Assembly (NCBI GenBank): GCA_951848785.1
Contig: CATOUR010000078.1
Span: 14,322,001-14,386,000 of the forward strand
Direction: 5' to 3'
Source of the DNA: Callosobruchus maculatus
Lineage: Eukaryota; Arthropoda; Insecta; Coleoptera; Chrysomelidae
DNA: 64,000 bases
The position numbers and the translations under genes are program-made. Shown here one piece after another: positions 23,297 to 34,700 of this stretch (position 1 is its first letter; every line of letters starts with the position of its first letter). The notes beneath the pieces were generated by a model, which had not been told where the DNA came from, ran no database searches, and saw only the letters and a list, made by a program, of their open reading frames with translations.

Positions 23297-25097
23297 ATGA
23301 GACGTACCGTGGCTACAGTTGTAGCAGCATGGCGCGCATGGATCGCAGAAGAGCAAATGCAGCGACCTAGAGGCTCTGGAGCACGTAGGAGAACTACAGA
23401 CTGGCAAGATCTTCATCTACTACTGGCCCTTCGAGACAGAATGCGATCCACTCGAGCTGTTTCTGATGCTTGTTATGCAGCTATAGGGACGCCCATTCGA
23501 ATTCGCACGGTATACCACAGATTGACTGAAATGCGTTTAGGATCGTATCGTTCGCATTTAGCGCTTCCAATCACTGCAACTCATCGTCGCCAACGGTTAT
23601 ATTGGTGCTAAGAACACCGACAGTGGCATGCTGAGTGGCATCAGACGGCCTTCTCCAGGTTTTGTCTGTGGGCACATGATGGACGCCAACGCGTAAGACG
23701 ATGATGGGGTGAACGATGTGATCTCCAGTTTGCTGTTGAGCGGCATGTACACCGTCCTATTGGTTTGATGGTTTGGGGTGCCAATGCATTCAACAGCAAG
23801 CTACCTTTACTTATGATTCATGCTACAATGACTGGGCAACGTTATGAGGATAAGGTGTTACAACTAGTGTCCGACCGAAACTACTTTTTACGGCCGAAAC
23901 CGAAACCGAATTTCGGCCTTCGTCTCAGTTTCGGCCGAAACCGAAACCGAAACATCAATATAACGTCAGTAATTTTTTCGTGGATATAAAAATGAATAAT
24001 GTTTCATCAGCATTATCACCTTATTTCCAATAAATTATTTACACTTTTTGAAATAAGAAGTTAATCTGAACCAAAATATCAACTATTTGATATTTATACT
24101 ATATTTTGTGTCCACTAAATAACATTCCAAACTTTGGTCGATCTTTATGACACTGTTATCAATTAGCTGCTTTAAAATTAAAATTTCTGAAGGACCTACG
24201 TGCTAAGTACAACTACTAAGTATTTTTGAAAGTAAGGAGTATTATCTGAATTTAAGAAACTGTTATGAGCTTCAGAGCTACAGCTATTGTTGACTACCAG
24301 TATTCATAACTGAACAATCTAATATTGTAATATTGTAAGCGAGACACAATAATTTATCAACTTTCTTTGCAAATAGCTTCCCCAGTCTGAATAAATTTGA
24401 CTAGTAGCATTAAGTAGTTGTTCAGTGGAAACAGTCAACGGTAAGGCAGACGTGAATTTTAGGGGAACCTTTCTCAAAGACAGAAATGGACTGAAATTCT
24501 AGTGAGAGTAATATCTGCTATTCTTTGCAAGCTTCCCTCCGATAAGTAGGCTTCTTAACTTGTGACAAGTTACTACCATCATCTACCCAGTAAAATGACA
24601 CTTCTTCGCTTGAAGATTAGTGCTCCGAGGGCGTCCGATCGCAGCGCCAAATCCATCGAATTTAGTTTCGAAACCGAAACCCGTTTTTTGGCCGGAATTA
24701 GGCCGAAACAGAAACCGAATGTTCGGTCGGACACTAGTTACAACCAATTGCCGTTCTATGTCCGAGGCCTTGAAGAAGCTTTCTTCCAGCAAGATAATGC
24801 ACGTCCTCATATTGCAAGGGTATCAATGAGGTTCATACAGGAAGCTGAGGTCAGGGTACTCCTCTGGCCCCACGATCACCAGATTTATCACCAATTGAAG
24901 AAGTATGGGATTGGACGGTTCGATACATAGGCGAATTACCCTATTACCCGACCAAGCTGGATGAATTGGAACTTACCAACAACCGAAAAAAATGCGCAGA
25001 TTTTTTTTGATTTTTTGATCTTTTTTTGATTACCAGCTTTCGAGCATGCCGCGTAGGCTAGAGGAGTGCATTCGTCAAGTGCCCACCCATTATTGAT
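23297..25097 (+). pseudogene. Tc1/mariner-type transposase pseudogene, split by a hAT
   Basis: Cut-and-paste transposase. The frame shows an N-terminal DNA-binding part (VATVVAAWRAWIAEEQ, RGSGARRRTTDWQD, then TVYHRLTEMRLGSYRS) and HRRQRLYWC with a stop after it. It then shows GLMVWGANAFNSK and TGQRYEDKVLQ up to 23864. After the hAT it continues PIAVLCPRP, and in another frame EEAFFQQDNARPHIARVSM, which contains the second catalytic Asp in DNARPH. It ends near SSMPRRLEECIRQ at 25097. The first catalytic Asp region is shifted out of frame. Stops and frameshifts make it inactive. Confidence 0.85.
23865..24736. mobile_element. 872-bp non-autonomous hAT inside the Tc1 transposase
   Basis: Ends start TAGTGTCCGACCGAA on both sides (inverted). 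An 8-bp duplication, GTTACAAC, lies at 23857-23864 and 24737-24744, the size typical of hAT. GGCCGAAACCGAAACCG-like boxes are repeated near both ends. Removing the element and one duplication restores the frame ...KVLQPIAVL... of the Tc1 transposase. No hAT transposase was seen inside, so it must have been mobilised in trans. Confidence 0.9.
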
Positions 25098-25099
25098 CT

Positions 25100-25810
25100 G
25101 TTGTATTTTTATATAAACTAATTATGGCAAATGAGTTCTTTTATTATTGTGTTTAGTCCTATCGCATTTCATCAACCACAACCCTTTCTTTCTCAGTGTT
25201 CGGATTTCCTTGCGCGTAGTATAAGTACCAGAAACCCAAAACATTCGATTGTTTTCTTATGTAACCGTGACTTTACCATCAGATTAAGTCTGCTAGGACA
25301 ATGACAGCGCTAAACGAGAATCTTGAACAACATGTGTTCCTAATGAAACTAATTTAGATAGTCCGAAAATGCACGTGGGCTAAGACCAGTTTTTGTCCGA
25401 GGAGAAGAAGAATGAAGATTGAAGAATATATTTTGAGCGTGGGCTGGCCCGGAGTCAAGACCATACATATTTATGAGTTTTCTTTTTTCTTTCAGAGATT
25501 CCTAAACATGCATATAAATATGTATACCGATTTCGGGGTTCTTTTTTAATTTGTTTTAAATTCCTTTGTAGCTGGTATGGTTTTGCATAAATATTATTCG
25601 ACGGCTACAATGTGGCTCTGACTGTAACAAATTCCGAAAGTCGCGTTTTCAGGTTCGCCATAGCGTAGCAGTGGAAGATTGATGATCGGTGCTTACGGCC
25701 CACGCACGAGCGAGGCAAGATTTGTGATCGCAAGGTCATTCAATGTCATGCTTTTAGGCTCCCTTGGTGAAAACCTATGTTACTGGTAGAATTGATGTGC
25801 CTTACTGATT
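25100..25810. other. Tc1 3' flank and unassigned DNA
   Basis: The first ~110 bp probably belong to the Tc1 element 3' UTR (text around CTTTCTTTCTCAGTGTTC), but no matching left inverted repeat was identified. Two complementary boxes, GCGTGGGC near 25438 and GCCCACGC near 25699, are too short to define an element. Confidence 0.3.
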
Positions 25811-26138
25811 ATTATTAGGGATTCATCAAGCCAAGTAGCTAGAGTTTTTTCTTAAATACTTGACTTGAAAGCTCAAGTTTTTAAAAAATTTATATTTGAC
25901 TTGATTTTCCATCCGAACTACTTGACTTGATATCAAGTAAAATCAAACTACTTGATATTACTTGATATCGATCTGTAAAATGCGAATCGAAGCGTTAAAA
26001 TAGGGGAATCACCGAGGTTACCACAGCAAGCAAGCACCCGATGACTTTAAAACTTTAAAGCCAACCGACACAAAATTATCGTTATCGTTGCCAGTATCTT
26101 AATGCTTTTAAGAGTATTTCCATCATTTTTGCATTAAT

Positions 26139-26440
26139 ATGCTGCTGGACAGACTAGATTCGCAGGCTATGGAGCTTGACAATAAACCTGATCGAGATAA
26201 AACTGATGAACAGATTATAAATAGTATTCAAGCGGCAAGGAACAGTACTGAAGATATTTTAGAATGGTGGAAAAGACACGAATGTATTTTTCCAAACCTT
26301 GCCGCAATGGCCAAAGACTTTTTGGCAACGCCAGCTTCTTCAGCTCCAGTTGAAAGGCAGTTTTGTAGAGCTGCCTTAACTCTTACCAAAACAAGAAACT
26401 GATTAGGTGATAACTCCGTTAGACGTCTTATGTGTCTCAA
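26139..26440 (+). pseudogene. hAT transposase C-terminal dimerisation domain
   Basis: The frame from ATG 26139 to a TGA at 26401 encodes EDILEWWKRHECIFPNLAAM, then AKDFLATPASSAPVERQF and LTLTKTRN. Continuing past the stop it reads LGDNSVRRLMCLKKW. This matches the hAT family dimerisation region (W-W, F-P-x-L-A, S-S-A-x-V-E-R-x-F, then R-N-x-L-G-D-x-x-V-x-x-L-M-C-L-K). The catalytic D-D-E region and BED finger are absent. The single TGA lies between TRN and LGD. It sits inside the hAT element at 25816-26957, so it is that element's own remnant. Confidence 0.88.
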
Positions 26441-26448
26441 AAAGTGGA

Positions 26449-26648
26449 TTTTTTTTTACTCCTGTGTCATCGGCAACGACTGCTCTGGTCATTAGCCTCG
26501 TGTTCAGTTCTGTGTCCCGGCGCCACTCTAGGAACAGCACTTAATTAGAAGCCAACAGTGAAGGTTCAGGTGGGGATTCTTCGCTGAGCTTGTTTTATGG
26601 ATATTTATTTTTGATTGAAAAAAAACAAATAAATTTCCGCCTCTAATA
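26449..26648 (-). mobile_element. 5'-truncated SINE, reverse strand
   Basis: The reverse complement matches the 3' two-thirds of the SINE at 47234-47516 (AGAGGCGGAAATTTATTT, CAGCG, AATCCCCACCTGA, GGCTTCTAATTAA, GTGCTGTTCCTA, GGCGCCGGG and so on). The tRNA-like head is absent. The A tail is the T run at 26449-26457. No target duplication was clear. Confidence 0.75.
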
Positions 26649-26980
26649 ATCTATTATTGTCATTATTTCATATTTTTATTTTATATTATTACATTCATTA
26701 TTTAACTAACTTTGTTGGAGTTTTCGTTTTTGGATTTTTTTTAATAAATGATTACATCTTTATATACATAGATTTTTATTGTTATTGCGTTTTGGCAGTT
26801 AATCAGATTAATAAAAAAGAGCTATTTTTTCAAGAAAAATCAAGTAGTTAGCTTGAAAGACTTGATTTTCAAGTTGCTTAATGTGTAACTACTTGATCCT
26901 GACTTGATATCAAGTCAAGTCAAGTAGCTAGAAAATCAATCAAGTCGTGAATCTCTGATTCTTATGTATCACAAAGAATT

Positions 26981-27082
26981 CAGAAAGTGAAAATCAATAA
27001 CCAGTTATGTCCAGGAAAGGTTGTGAAGACTGGTGTACCACAGGGAACGATTTTGGGTCCAATATTATTTTTTGTATTGTAT
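26981..27082 (+). pseudogene. LINE RT fragment with GVPQGTILGP motif
   Basis: A 34-codon open frame reads QKVKINNQLCPGKVVKTGVP, then QGTILGPILFFVLY. This is the RT palm motif GVPQGxxLxPxLF found in Jockey/CR1-like LINEs, just upstream of the YADD box. The frame ends at the ACAGGGTC sequence starting near 27080. The fragment begins just right of the hAT duplication at 26958-26965, so the hAT may have inserted in this LINE; the left side of the hAT does not show matching RT sequence. Confidence 0.65.
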
Positions 27083-27184
27083 ACAGGGTCGTCCAATAGC
27101 CGTGCGGTGCTCTCTAGCCGTCTTACTGTTTAAATTAGAAGAGGCATCAACTTCCTTATTTTAAATAGAACGCCCTGTATATTA
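27080..27184. mobile_element. Short element bounded by TATACAGGG / CCCTGTATA
   Basis: Ends TATACAGGG at 27080 and CCCTGTATA near 27174-27182 face each other. ACAGGGTG-type ends with TA targets recur across arthropod genomes, and similar ends occur at 40594, 41091, 44187, 45272 and 49752 here. No TA duplication is certain, so this is a small MITE-like call. Confidence 0.35.
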
Positions 27185-27189
27185 TTACG

Positions 27190-27845
27190 GTTTTGAATTC
27201 AGCATCGATTTTTAGGTTTAGTTTTATAACCATATTTTATGTCTACGAAGCCTATTTTAGAAGTTATTCAGCAATCTTCAAAAAATTTGACGTTTGTAGT
27301 ACTTTACAAAAAATGTTAATATCTCTGAAACTGAGCACAGCAGGAAGATGCGGTTTTCGGTTTTAAAATGAACGAGAAATATACTTGTGCTCCAGTAAGA
27401 TCATTGTTCCAAAAGCATAATATTATTTAATATTAGACTAGCAATTTTCAAATTTAAAGTTTAAAACGGTAAAAACTTCTCGCTTTCAAAGGGGCGGTAT
27501 GATAAGTTCCGCATTAGTGGATGCGAAATTAAATTCTCTTTGACATTTATCTAGGCATATGTGGTTCTATCTTGATGATTTTCAAGATTTTTATGATTTT
27601 GTAATTATTCCGTTATGGCGCGTAGGAGTTGGAAACATCGTAGGTGGCGTGGTTCGCAGACGAAACAATTGGCTGGAAACTTTAAATTCAAAGTATTTCG
27701 GCCTCTAATACTTTAATGTGCAGTCGCTCCATCTAACTGTAACCACATTGTTCTAAATACTCCACTGGTAAATTTTCCAGCAGTTTTTCCAAATTTTCAT
27801 TCAAAATTTTTTGAAAAAGATTAGTATATTATGCGGTTTTGTTCT
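27190..27845. other. Non-coding stretch, nothing recognised
   Basis: No open frame, repeat or RNA gene could be supported. Confidence 0.3.
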
Positions 27846-27849
27846 AGTT

Positions 27850-28034
27850 CCTATGGAGAGATTTGAGAGACTATTTACTAGTTTTTGTGCTGGATGTTTT
27901 TCGAGGGCAGGCGGGCGATGATTTGGTTGCAAGGGGATTTGGGACTATAGCTTCATGCAAATGCAAAATAATAAAATGGTATCACCGTTATATGTGGGAA
28001 GTACCGAGTCAATCAACTTGACCCCATTTTTTAG
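27850..28034 (+). repeat. TACTTCCC repeat family, copy E (right end)
   Basis: Ends with ATGTGGGAAGTACCGAGTCA and ATCAACTTGACCCCATTTTT, the same right end as copies D and F. Upstream phrases GGCGGGCGATGATTTGGTTG and GACTATAGCTTCATG match copies D and F. Confidence 0.7.
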
Positions 28035-28454
28035 ATAATATGTCAAAACCGTGGCACTAAGCACATACATAATTTCCCTTTTGCTCCTACTGATCTCTAT
28101 TACTCCTATTGAACTTTCCAATACGAGAACAAATTAATAAACTTCTTTTGAGAAATATCTCGATTTAATAGCTCATGGACACCTACCGTAAATGTAGCTA
28201 ATATACTTTCCCAGATTTGATGAAATCATGCTATGATATAGCAATAACTATTCGTCAATGCCGACATCGGTGTAACGTTCATTCATAATCTTAACTATCG
28301 ATTAGTCGATCATGTTTGTTTTGTAATTTTTCGTAATTTGTTTATATAACATAGTAAAATTGTGTGACAAATTTACTACGAGCATGCTTCACATTGTAAC
28401 TAACCGGAATGCAAGGTCTTCGCAGGGCACAATTGGTAACAGATTGACGTTATA
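28035..28454. other. Non-coding stretch, nothing recognised
   Basis: AT-rich DNA between copy E and the satellite array; no feature supported. Confidence 0.3.
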
Positions 28455-31400
28455 TGTTTACGAGACTTAAACTCAAAACAATTACCAGATTTGTAATTAG
28501 CGCTCTCAAGTTATTCAGAGTCCAATGTTTTGTCCTGATAGAAGGTCTAATACGAGTAAAGGTTTTCGATTTTTTGGATGGGCCCGATGATCCGGAGTTT
28601 GGAAAATTTTTGACTTTGTTCAAATGAGACTAAAACACAAAAAAATTGCCAGATTTGTAATTAGCGCCCTCAAATAATTCAGAATACAATGTTTTGTCCT
28701 GATAGAAGGTCTAATAAAGGTTTTCGATTTTTTGGATGGGCCTGATGATCCGGGGTTTGGAAAATTTTTGACTTTGTTCAAATAAGACTAAAACACAAAA
28801 CAATTGCCAGATTTGTAGTTAGCGCCCTCAAATCATTCAGAATACGATGCTTTGTCCTGATCGAAGGTTTAATAAAGGTTTTCGATTTTTTTGATGAACC
28901 TCAAGATCCGGGGTTTAGAAACCTTTTGGCTTCGTTCAAATGAGACTAAAACACTAAGCAATGGCCAGATTTGTAATTAGCGCCCTCAAATCATTCAGAA
29001 TACGACGTTTTGTCCTGATAGAAGGTCTAATAAAGGTTTTCGATTTTTTGGGTGGGCCTGATGATCCGGGGTTTGGAAAAACTTTGACTTTGTTTAAATG
29101 AGACTAAAACACAAAACAATTGCCAGATTTGTAATTAGCGCCCTCAAATCATTCAGAATACGATGTTTTGTCCTGATCGAAGGTTTAATAAAGGTTTTCG
29201 ATTTTTTTGATGAACCTCAAGATCCGAGGTTCGGAAACTTTTTGACTTCGTTCAAATGAGACTAAAACACCAAACTACGGCCAGATTTGTAATTAGCGCC
29301 CTCAAATCATTCAGAATATGATGTTTTGTCCTGATAGAAGGTCTAATAAAGGTTTTCGATTTTTTGGATGGGCCTGATGATCCGGGGTTTGGAAAAATTT
29401 TGACTTTGTTCAAATGAGACCAAAACACAAAACAATTGCTAGATTTGTAATTAGCGCCCTCAAGTCATTCAGAATACGATGTTTTGTCCTGATAGAAGGT
29501 CTAATAAAGGTTTTCGATTTTTTGGGTGGGCCTGATGATCCGGGGTTTGGAAAAACTTTGACTTTGTTTAAATGAGACTAAAACACAAAACAATTGCCAG
29601 ATTTGTAATTAGCGCCCTCAAATCATTCAGAATACGATGTTTTGTCCTGATCGAAGGTTTAATAAAGGTTTTCGATTTTTTTGATGAACCTCAAGATCCG
29701 AGGTTCGGAAACTTTTTGACTTCGTTCAAATGAGACTAAAACACCAAACTATGGCCAGATTTGTAATTAGCGCCCTCAAATCATTCAGAATATGATGTTT
29801 TGTCCTGATAGAAGGTCTAATAAAGGTTTTCGGTTTTTTGGATGGGCCTGATGATCCGGGGTTTGGAAAAATTTTGACTTTGTTCAAATGAGACCAAAAC
29901 ACAAAACAATTGCTAGATTTGTAATTAGCGCCCTCAAGTCATTCAGAATACGATGTTTTGTCCTGATCGAAGGTTTAATAAAGATTTTCGATTTTTTGAC
30001 TTTGTTCAAATGAGACTAAAACACAAAACAATTGCCAGATTTGTAATTAGCGCCCTCAAATCATTCAGAATCCGATGTTTTGTCCTGATAGAAGGTCTAA
30101 TAAAGATTTTCGATTTTTTGGATGGGCCTGATGATCCGGGGTTTGGAAAATTTTTGACTTTGTTTAAATGAGACTAAAACACAAAACAATTGCCAGATTT
30201 GTAATTAGCGCCCTCAAATCATTCAGAATGCGATGTTTTGTTCTCAAATAAGGTTTAATAAAGGCTTTCGATTTTTTTGATGAACCTCAAGATCCGGGGT
30301 TTGGAAAATTTTTGACTTTGTTCAAATGAGACTAAAACACAAAACAATTGCCAGATTTGTAATTAGCGCCCTCAAATTATTCAGAATACGATGTTTTGTC
30401 CTGATCGAAGGTTTAATAAAGGTTTTCGATTTTTTTGATGAACCTCAAGATCCGGGGTTTGGAAAAATTTTGACTTTGTTCAAATGAGACTAAAACACAA
30501 AACAATTGCCAGATTCGGAATGAGCGCCCTCAAATCATTCAGTATACGATGTTTTATCCTCATAGAAGGTCTAATAAAGGTTTTCGATTTTTTGGCTGGG
30601 CCTCATGATCCGGGTTTTGGAAAATTTTTGACTTTGTTCAAATGAGACTAAAACACAAAACAATTGCCAGATTTGTAATTAGCGCCCTCAAATCATTCAG
30701 AATACGATGTTTTGTCCTGATCGAAGGTTTAATAAAGGTATTCGTTTTTTTTGATGAACCTCAAGATCCGGGGTTTGGAAAAGTTTTGACTTTGTTCGAA
30801 TGAGACTAAAACACAAAACAATGGCCAGATTTGTAATTAGCGCCCTCAATTCATTCAGTATACGATGTTTTGTCCTGATAGAAGGTCTACTAAAGGTTTT
30901 CGATTTTTTGGATGGGCCTGATGATCCGGGGTTTGGAAAATTTTTGACTTTGTTCAAATGAGACTAAAACACAAAACAATTGCCAGATTCGGAATGAGCG
31001 CCCTCAAATCATTCAGTATACGATGTTTTATCCTCATAGAAGGTCTAATAAAGGTTTTCGATTTTTTGGCTGGGCCTCATGATCCGGGTTTTGGAAAATT
31101 TTTGACTTTGTTCAAATGAGACTAAAACACAAAACAATTGCCAGATTTGTAATTAGCGCCCTCAAATCATTCAGAATACGATGTTTTGTCCTGATCGAAG
31201 GTTTAATAAAGGTATTCGTTTTTTTTGATGAACCTCAAGATCCGGGGTTTGGAAAAGTTTTGACTTTGTTCGAATGAGACTAAAACACAAAACAATGGCC
31301 AGATTTGTAATGAGCGCCCTCAAATCATTCAGTATACGATGTTTTGTCCTCATAGAAGGTCTAATAAAGGTTTTCGATTTTTTGAATGGGCCTCATGATC

Positions 31401-32145
31401 CGGGGTTTGGAAAATTTTTGACTTTGTTCAAATGAGACTAAAACACAAAACAATTGCCAGATTTGTAATTAGCGCCCTCAAATCATTCAGAATACGATGT
31501 TTTGTCCTGATCGAAAGCTTAATAAGGGTTTTCGATTTTTTGAATGAACCTCAAGATCCAGGGATTGGAAAATTTTTGACTTTTGTCAAAAGAGGCTAAA
31601 ACTCAGAACAACGGGCAGATTTGTAGTTAGGGCCCTCAAATTATTCAGAATACAATGTTTTGTCCTGATAGAAGGTCTAATAAAGGTTTTCGATTTTTTG
31701 GATGGACCTGATGGTCCGGGGTTTGGAAAATTTTCGACTTTGTTCATATGAGGCTAAAGCACAAAACAATGGTCAGATTTGTAATTAGCGCCCTCAAGTT
31801 ATTCAGAATACGATGCTTTATTCTGATCGAAGGTCTAATAGATGTTTTCGATTTTTTGGTTGGGTTTGATGATCCCGGGTCAGAACAACGACCAGATTGG
31901 TAGTTAGGGTCCTTAAATTATTCAGAGTACAATGTTTTGTCACGATAGAAGGTCTAATAAGGGTTCTCGATTTTTTGCATGGGCCTGATGATCCGGGGGA
32001 CTAAAACTCAGAACAACGGTCTGGTACCTGAAATTATTCTGATAGAAGGTCTAATAAAGGTTTTCGATTTTTTGAATGAACCTGAAGATCCGGGGATTGG
32101 GAAATTTTTGACTTTCACCTACGAGACTTAAACACAAAGCAATGG
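28455..32145 (+). repeat. 158-bp satellite array 2, about 23 units
   Basis: The anchor GCCAGATTTGTAATTAGCGC recurs at 28648, 28806, 28964, 29122, 29280, 29438, 29596, 29754, 29912, then 30034 and onward. The spacing is exactly 158 bp except one 122-bp unit (a 36-bp deletion near 29995). Units alternate between two subtypes, GGATGGGCCTGATGATCC and TTGATGAACCTCAAGATCC, after TTTCGATTTTTT. Two blocks repeat at 474 bp (three units), for example 29030-29480 with 29504-29950 and 30515 with 30989. The outermost units (28455-28650 and after 31860) are more diverged. Short open frames here are chance. Confidence 0.95.
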
Positions 32146-34295
32146 CTAGATTCTTTGAAAGCATGTTTTTTAGTTTTTTTAAGCTATATTTGTACCCTTG
32201 TTTTGAGCAGATAGTAGCACACAATAGTGTAATATAAAATCTCCATCACCTTCGAGACCTAGTAAGGAACTTCAAAAGCTTTGTGACTCGTATTTTGACT
32301 TCAAATAACGCTGGAAGGACATGCATTGAAACGCATTTTTCACAGAAGGGTAAACAATTGTAGTAAAATATTCGTTAGTTATCTGAAGTACGGCTTGGGT
32401 TTATTAATTAGATTCTTAGCAGCTTTAGTTACTGCGCCATTTCCTATTTTCATTGTTTGACCGCGATGCATATAATTGTAGCTGTAAATAATCAGGTGTG
32501 TGTTGTTCAAAGGTCGAACGATCTACAGCTGATGTTCTTTCAACTATAACATAACGATACGCATAATTGCATTCCAAGATAAATACCTCGTCTAATTAAC
32601 GACACACGTGTGGACATTTTTGTTATAAGTCTGTGCTCGGCTTATTACGCTCTTTAGAAAGGAGCTAATCCACACGTCAACAACTGATAGTATTGTTGCA
32701 ACGTTTCGGCAACATGTAATGTAATGGCATGCCTAAGGTATAGTCATTTATTTTTTTGATACAAACCTTAAAATGCTTAATTTTTAAGATACGGTCTAAA
32801 CACAGAATTATCAAGCCTCCTTAAGATACTTCTTTGTTCTATTTCAAGGCATTGGATACAAAAATGCAGAACAACGAACTGCTTACAATTGAATCGCATC
32901 CTGCTAACTTCCTAAACAGAATAGATATCATAGTATTGTAGCTTTCATTTCACTATGCTCTGTTTCACTTCTAAATCTATCTGAATATAACCAATAAAGC
33001 AATTTCTCCATACATACCCACTCACTGCTAACTGCGGACATAACAAACAACATGTTTTTCTATTGTACCCGCATATTTTCCGTTACGCGTTTTTCCGATA
33101 TCATTAAATTCCGTTTCTGGAGCCTGTACTCTAATTATTTTTAAATTATGCTTATCATTTGAGGAATTCTTGCTTAATAACATATCTCGTTAGGTAATTC
33201 TACAGTCTATATAGTCGCTGGTATGTATGTGATCATTGAGTGTATCATTGTGACCGGTCAACACAATGTATTCAGGATCCTTGTCTAATTTAGAACAGAA
33301 ATCCATTTGATACAATACAATACAAAAATGTATTTGTTCAATATAAGCAAGTAACAAATAATTCTTTTTTTATACTCATAAATACATTGGAAGGCCACAT
33401 AAGGGTCAGAGCCCTTGTTTGTGGAAAAAATTACTATTATAGAAAAAACAATAATAAAGAAGAAAAAGTGCTATACAGCACCATCGAACCCATATTCACT
33501 ATAAACATACCATACATTCATACCATACAACCCTATGAGCAAAACATCTAAAGAAACATACCCACACTGATCTCATCAGGAACACTCCAGTCCAGTGCAT
33601 TATTTGTAAATTGATGACTGACAAAACCAATATGAGACTGCTATCTCATATTTAATAATTACCTAATACGAAAAAATATAATAAGCTGAACCAACTAACA
33701 TATCAATCTCATTACCTAATATTATAAGTCGCACAGTATACAATATTTACAACAGTATATGGCTAATGACTATGTAGTAGATACCTTAAACGAACAAAAA
33801 AAAGCCAAATATTATTCCACCTAATATCTAATTTGATGAATTATAATGTTATTAAAAATAACTGTTATATGATAAAAACCTAGAATCGGGCCCTTTTGCA
33901 CCTCTTTTTACCCTAGTTCCCAAGTCCAGCCCTCATCGCAAAGGTGAGGATGGTCTTGGGTCCTCCCCATCTTATGTCTTCAGGTTCAAGTACCCTTGAA
34001 CTCAGTAGAGTCTGCCTGTGATACCCAAGAGGTTTACCGCGACATAGAATTTGTGCGGAGGAGTAGAGTATTTATTGACTATTAGTTGTAAAATGTACAT
34101 TATAGCAAGTTAGTCACAAAAAATAATAAAAACAATAAAACAACGAAATAGGTTCATACATATCACCCACATTAAACATATAACAACAATAACAAAAAAA
34201 CATAAAAAGCAGAACAGCACAAGTGCGTGTATTATACGAAATTACTTTCTAGGTACACAAAGTATTTGCGATGAATAATCACCAATTTTGTTTAA
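32146..34295. other. Non-coding stretch, mostly unassigned
   Basis: No gene was recognised. A text GCCGAAACGTTGC (complement, near 32697-32712) resembles the distal part of a PLE hammerhead but lacks the CTGANGA core. 33290-33330 holds AATACAATACAA-type simple sequence. A GC-richer block at 33890-34070 is unassigned. Confidence 0.3.
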
Positions 34296-34299
34296 AATT

Positions 34300-34352
34300 T
34301 GTGACGATCGTTTCGAGTAAGGGTGAAATCACCCTTACTAAATCTGTCCGAT
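34300..34352 (-). ncRNA. Decayed hammerhead motif downstream of PLE endonuclease
   Basis: On the reverse strand CAGATTTAG (an altered CTGATGAG) is followed by a strong stem II, TAAGGGTG with CACCCTTA. Then come CGAAAC and a palindromic helix III ACGATCGT followed by C, matching the GAAAC...GTC cleavage layout. The core is damaged, so it should be inactive. It lies 3' of the GIY-YIG endonuclease, where PLE terminal repeats with hammerheads are expected. Confidence 0.45.
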
Positions 34353-34442
34353 GGTTTTCGGAGAAAAGAGAATTTGTTCTTACAGTTGGTTGTTGGACTC
34401 TTCCTCCCCGTAACACGTCGGATCGCTTGCCACCCCCATCAC

Positions 34443-34700
34443 ATTCAGGTGACGTATAAGGGGCTCTTGCAATAATCTTTGTATTGTAGAATAGGATCTT
34501 GTGTCAAGACGATGTTCTGCATGTCAAGATGATGTTCTGCAAGAGCAGACCCTGTTGAGTTCCTAAGTATAGTATGCCGTTTATGTTTCTTCAATCGGGT
34601 TGCTACGGTCGCACCTGTTTCACCAATATATACTTTTCCACAAGACGGTATTTTGTACACATTTCCCGAAAATAGAGGAATTTGATCCTTAGCGGATCTG
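34443..34700 (-). pseudogene. Penelope-like element GIY-YIG endonuclease fragment
   Basis: On the reverse strand the frame reads AKDQIPLFSGN, VYKIPSCGKVYIGETGATV, then ATRLKKHKRHTI and LAEHHLDMQNIV. The GIY-YIG nuclease of Penelope-like elements has exactly this layout: V-Y-x-I-P-x-x-C-G-K-x-Y-I-G-E-T-G-R-x-V, then R-L-x-E-H. One of the two usual Cys-containing residues before CGK is changed (PSCGK). The catalytic Arg is the R in TRLKKH and a His lies in AEHH. The upstream PLE RT domain is absent, so this is a 5'-truncated copy. A decayed hammerhead follows. Confidence 0.85.

Larger units (their letters stand above)
25816..26957 (+). mobile_element. 1,142-bp hAT element with dimerisation-domain remnant
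   Basis: Ends read TAGGGATTCA on the left and CAGAGATTCA (complement) on the right. Flanking 8-bp sequences are ATTATTAT (25808-25815) and ATTCTTAT (26958-26965), one mismatch apart, consistent with a hAT duplication. Subterminal ACTTGACTTGATATCAAGT-like boxes recur at both ends. It contains the C-terminal hAT dimerisation domain and a reverse-strand SINE at 26449-26648. The transposase catalytic core is missing, so it is internally deleted. Confidence 0.8.

Noticed and set aside
25372..25715. TIR element bounded by ACGTGGGC and GCCCACGC
   Set aside because: The matching boxes are only about 8 bp, with no flanking duplication or second copy.
29953..31353. Open frames inside the satellite
   Set aside because: They are short products of a 158-bp unit, which is not a multiple of three, and stop within one or two units.
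28455..32145. Hammerhead-like CTGATGATCC text in satellite units
   Set aside because: CTGATGA occurs only in one subunit type, and no GAAAC...GTC with helix III follows; the other subtype lacks it altogether.
28455..32145. CRISPR array
   Set aside because: Repeats are 158-bp tandem units without unique spacers, in eukaryotic transposon-rich DNA.
32690..32740. Possible hammerhead on the reverse strand (GCCGAAACGTTGC)
   Set aside because: The distal part resembles a PLE hammerhead, but no CTGANGA core and no stem I pairing could be found.
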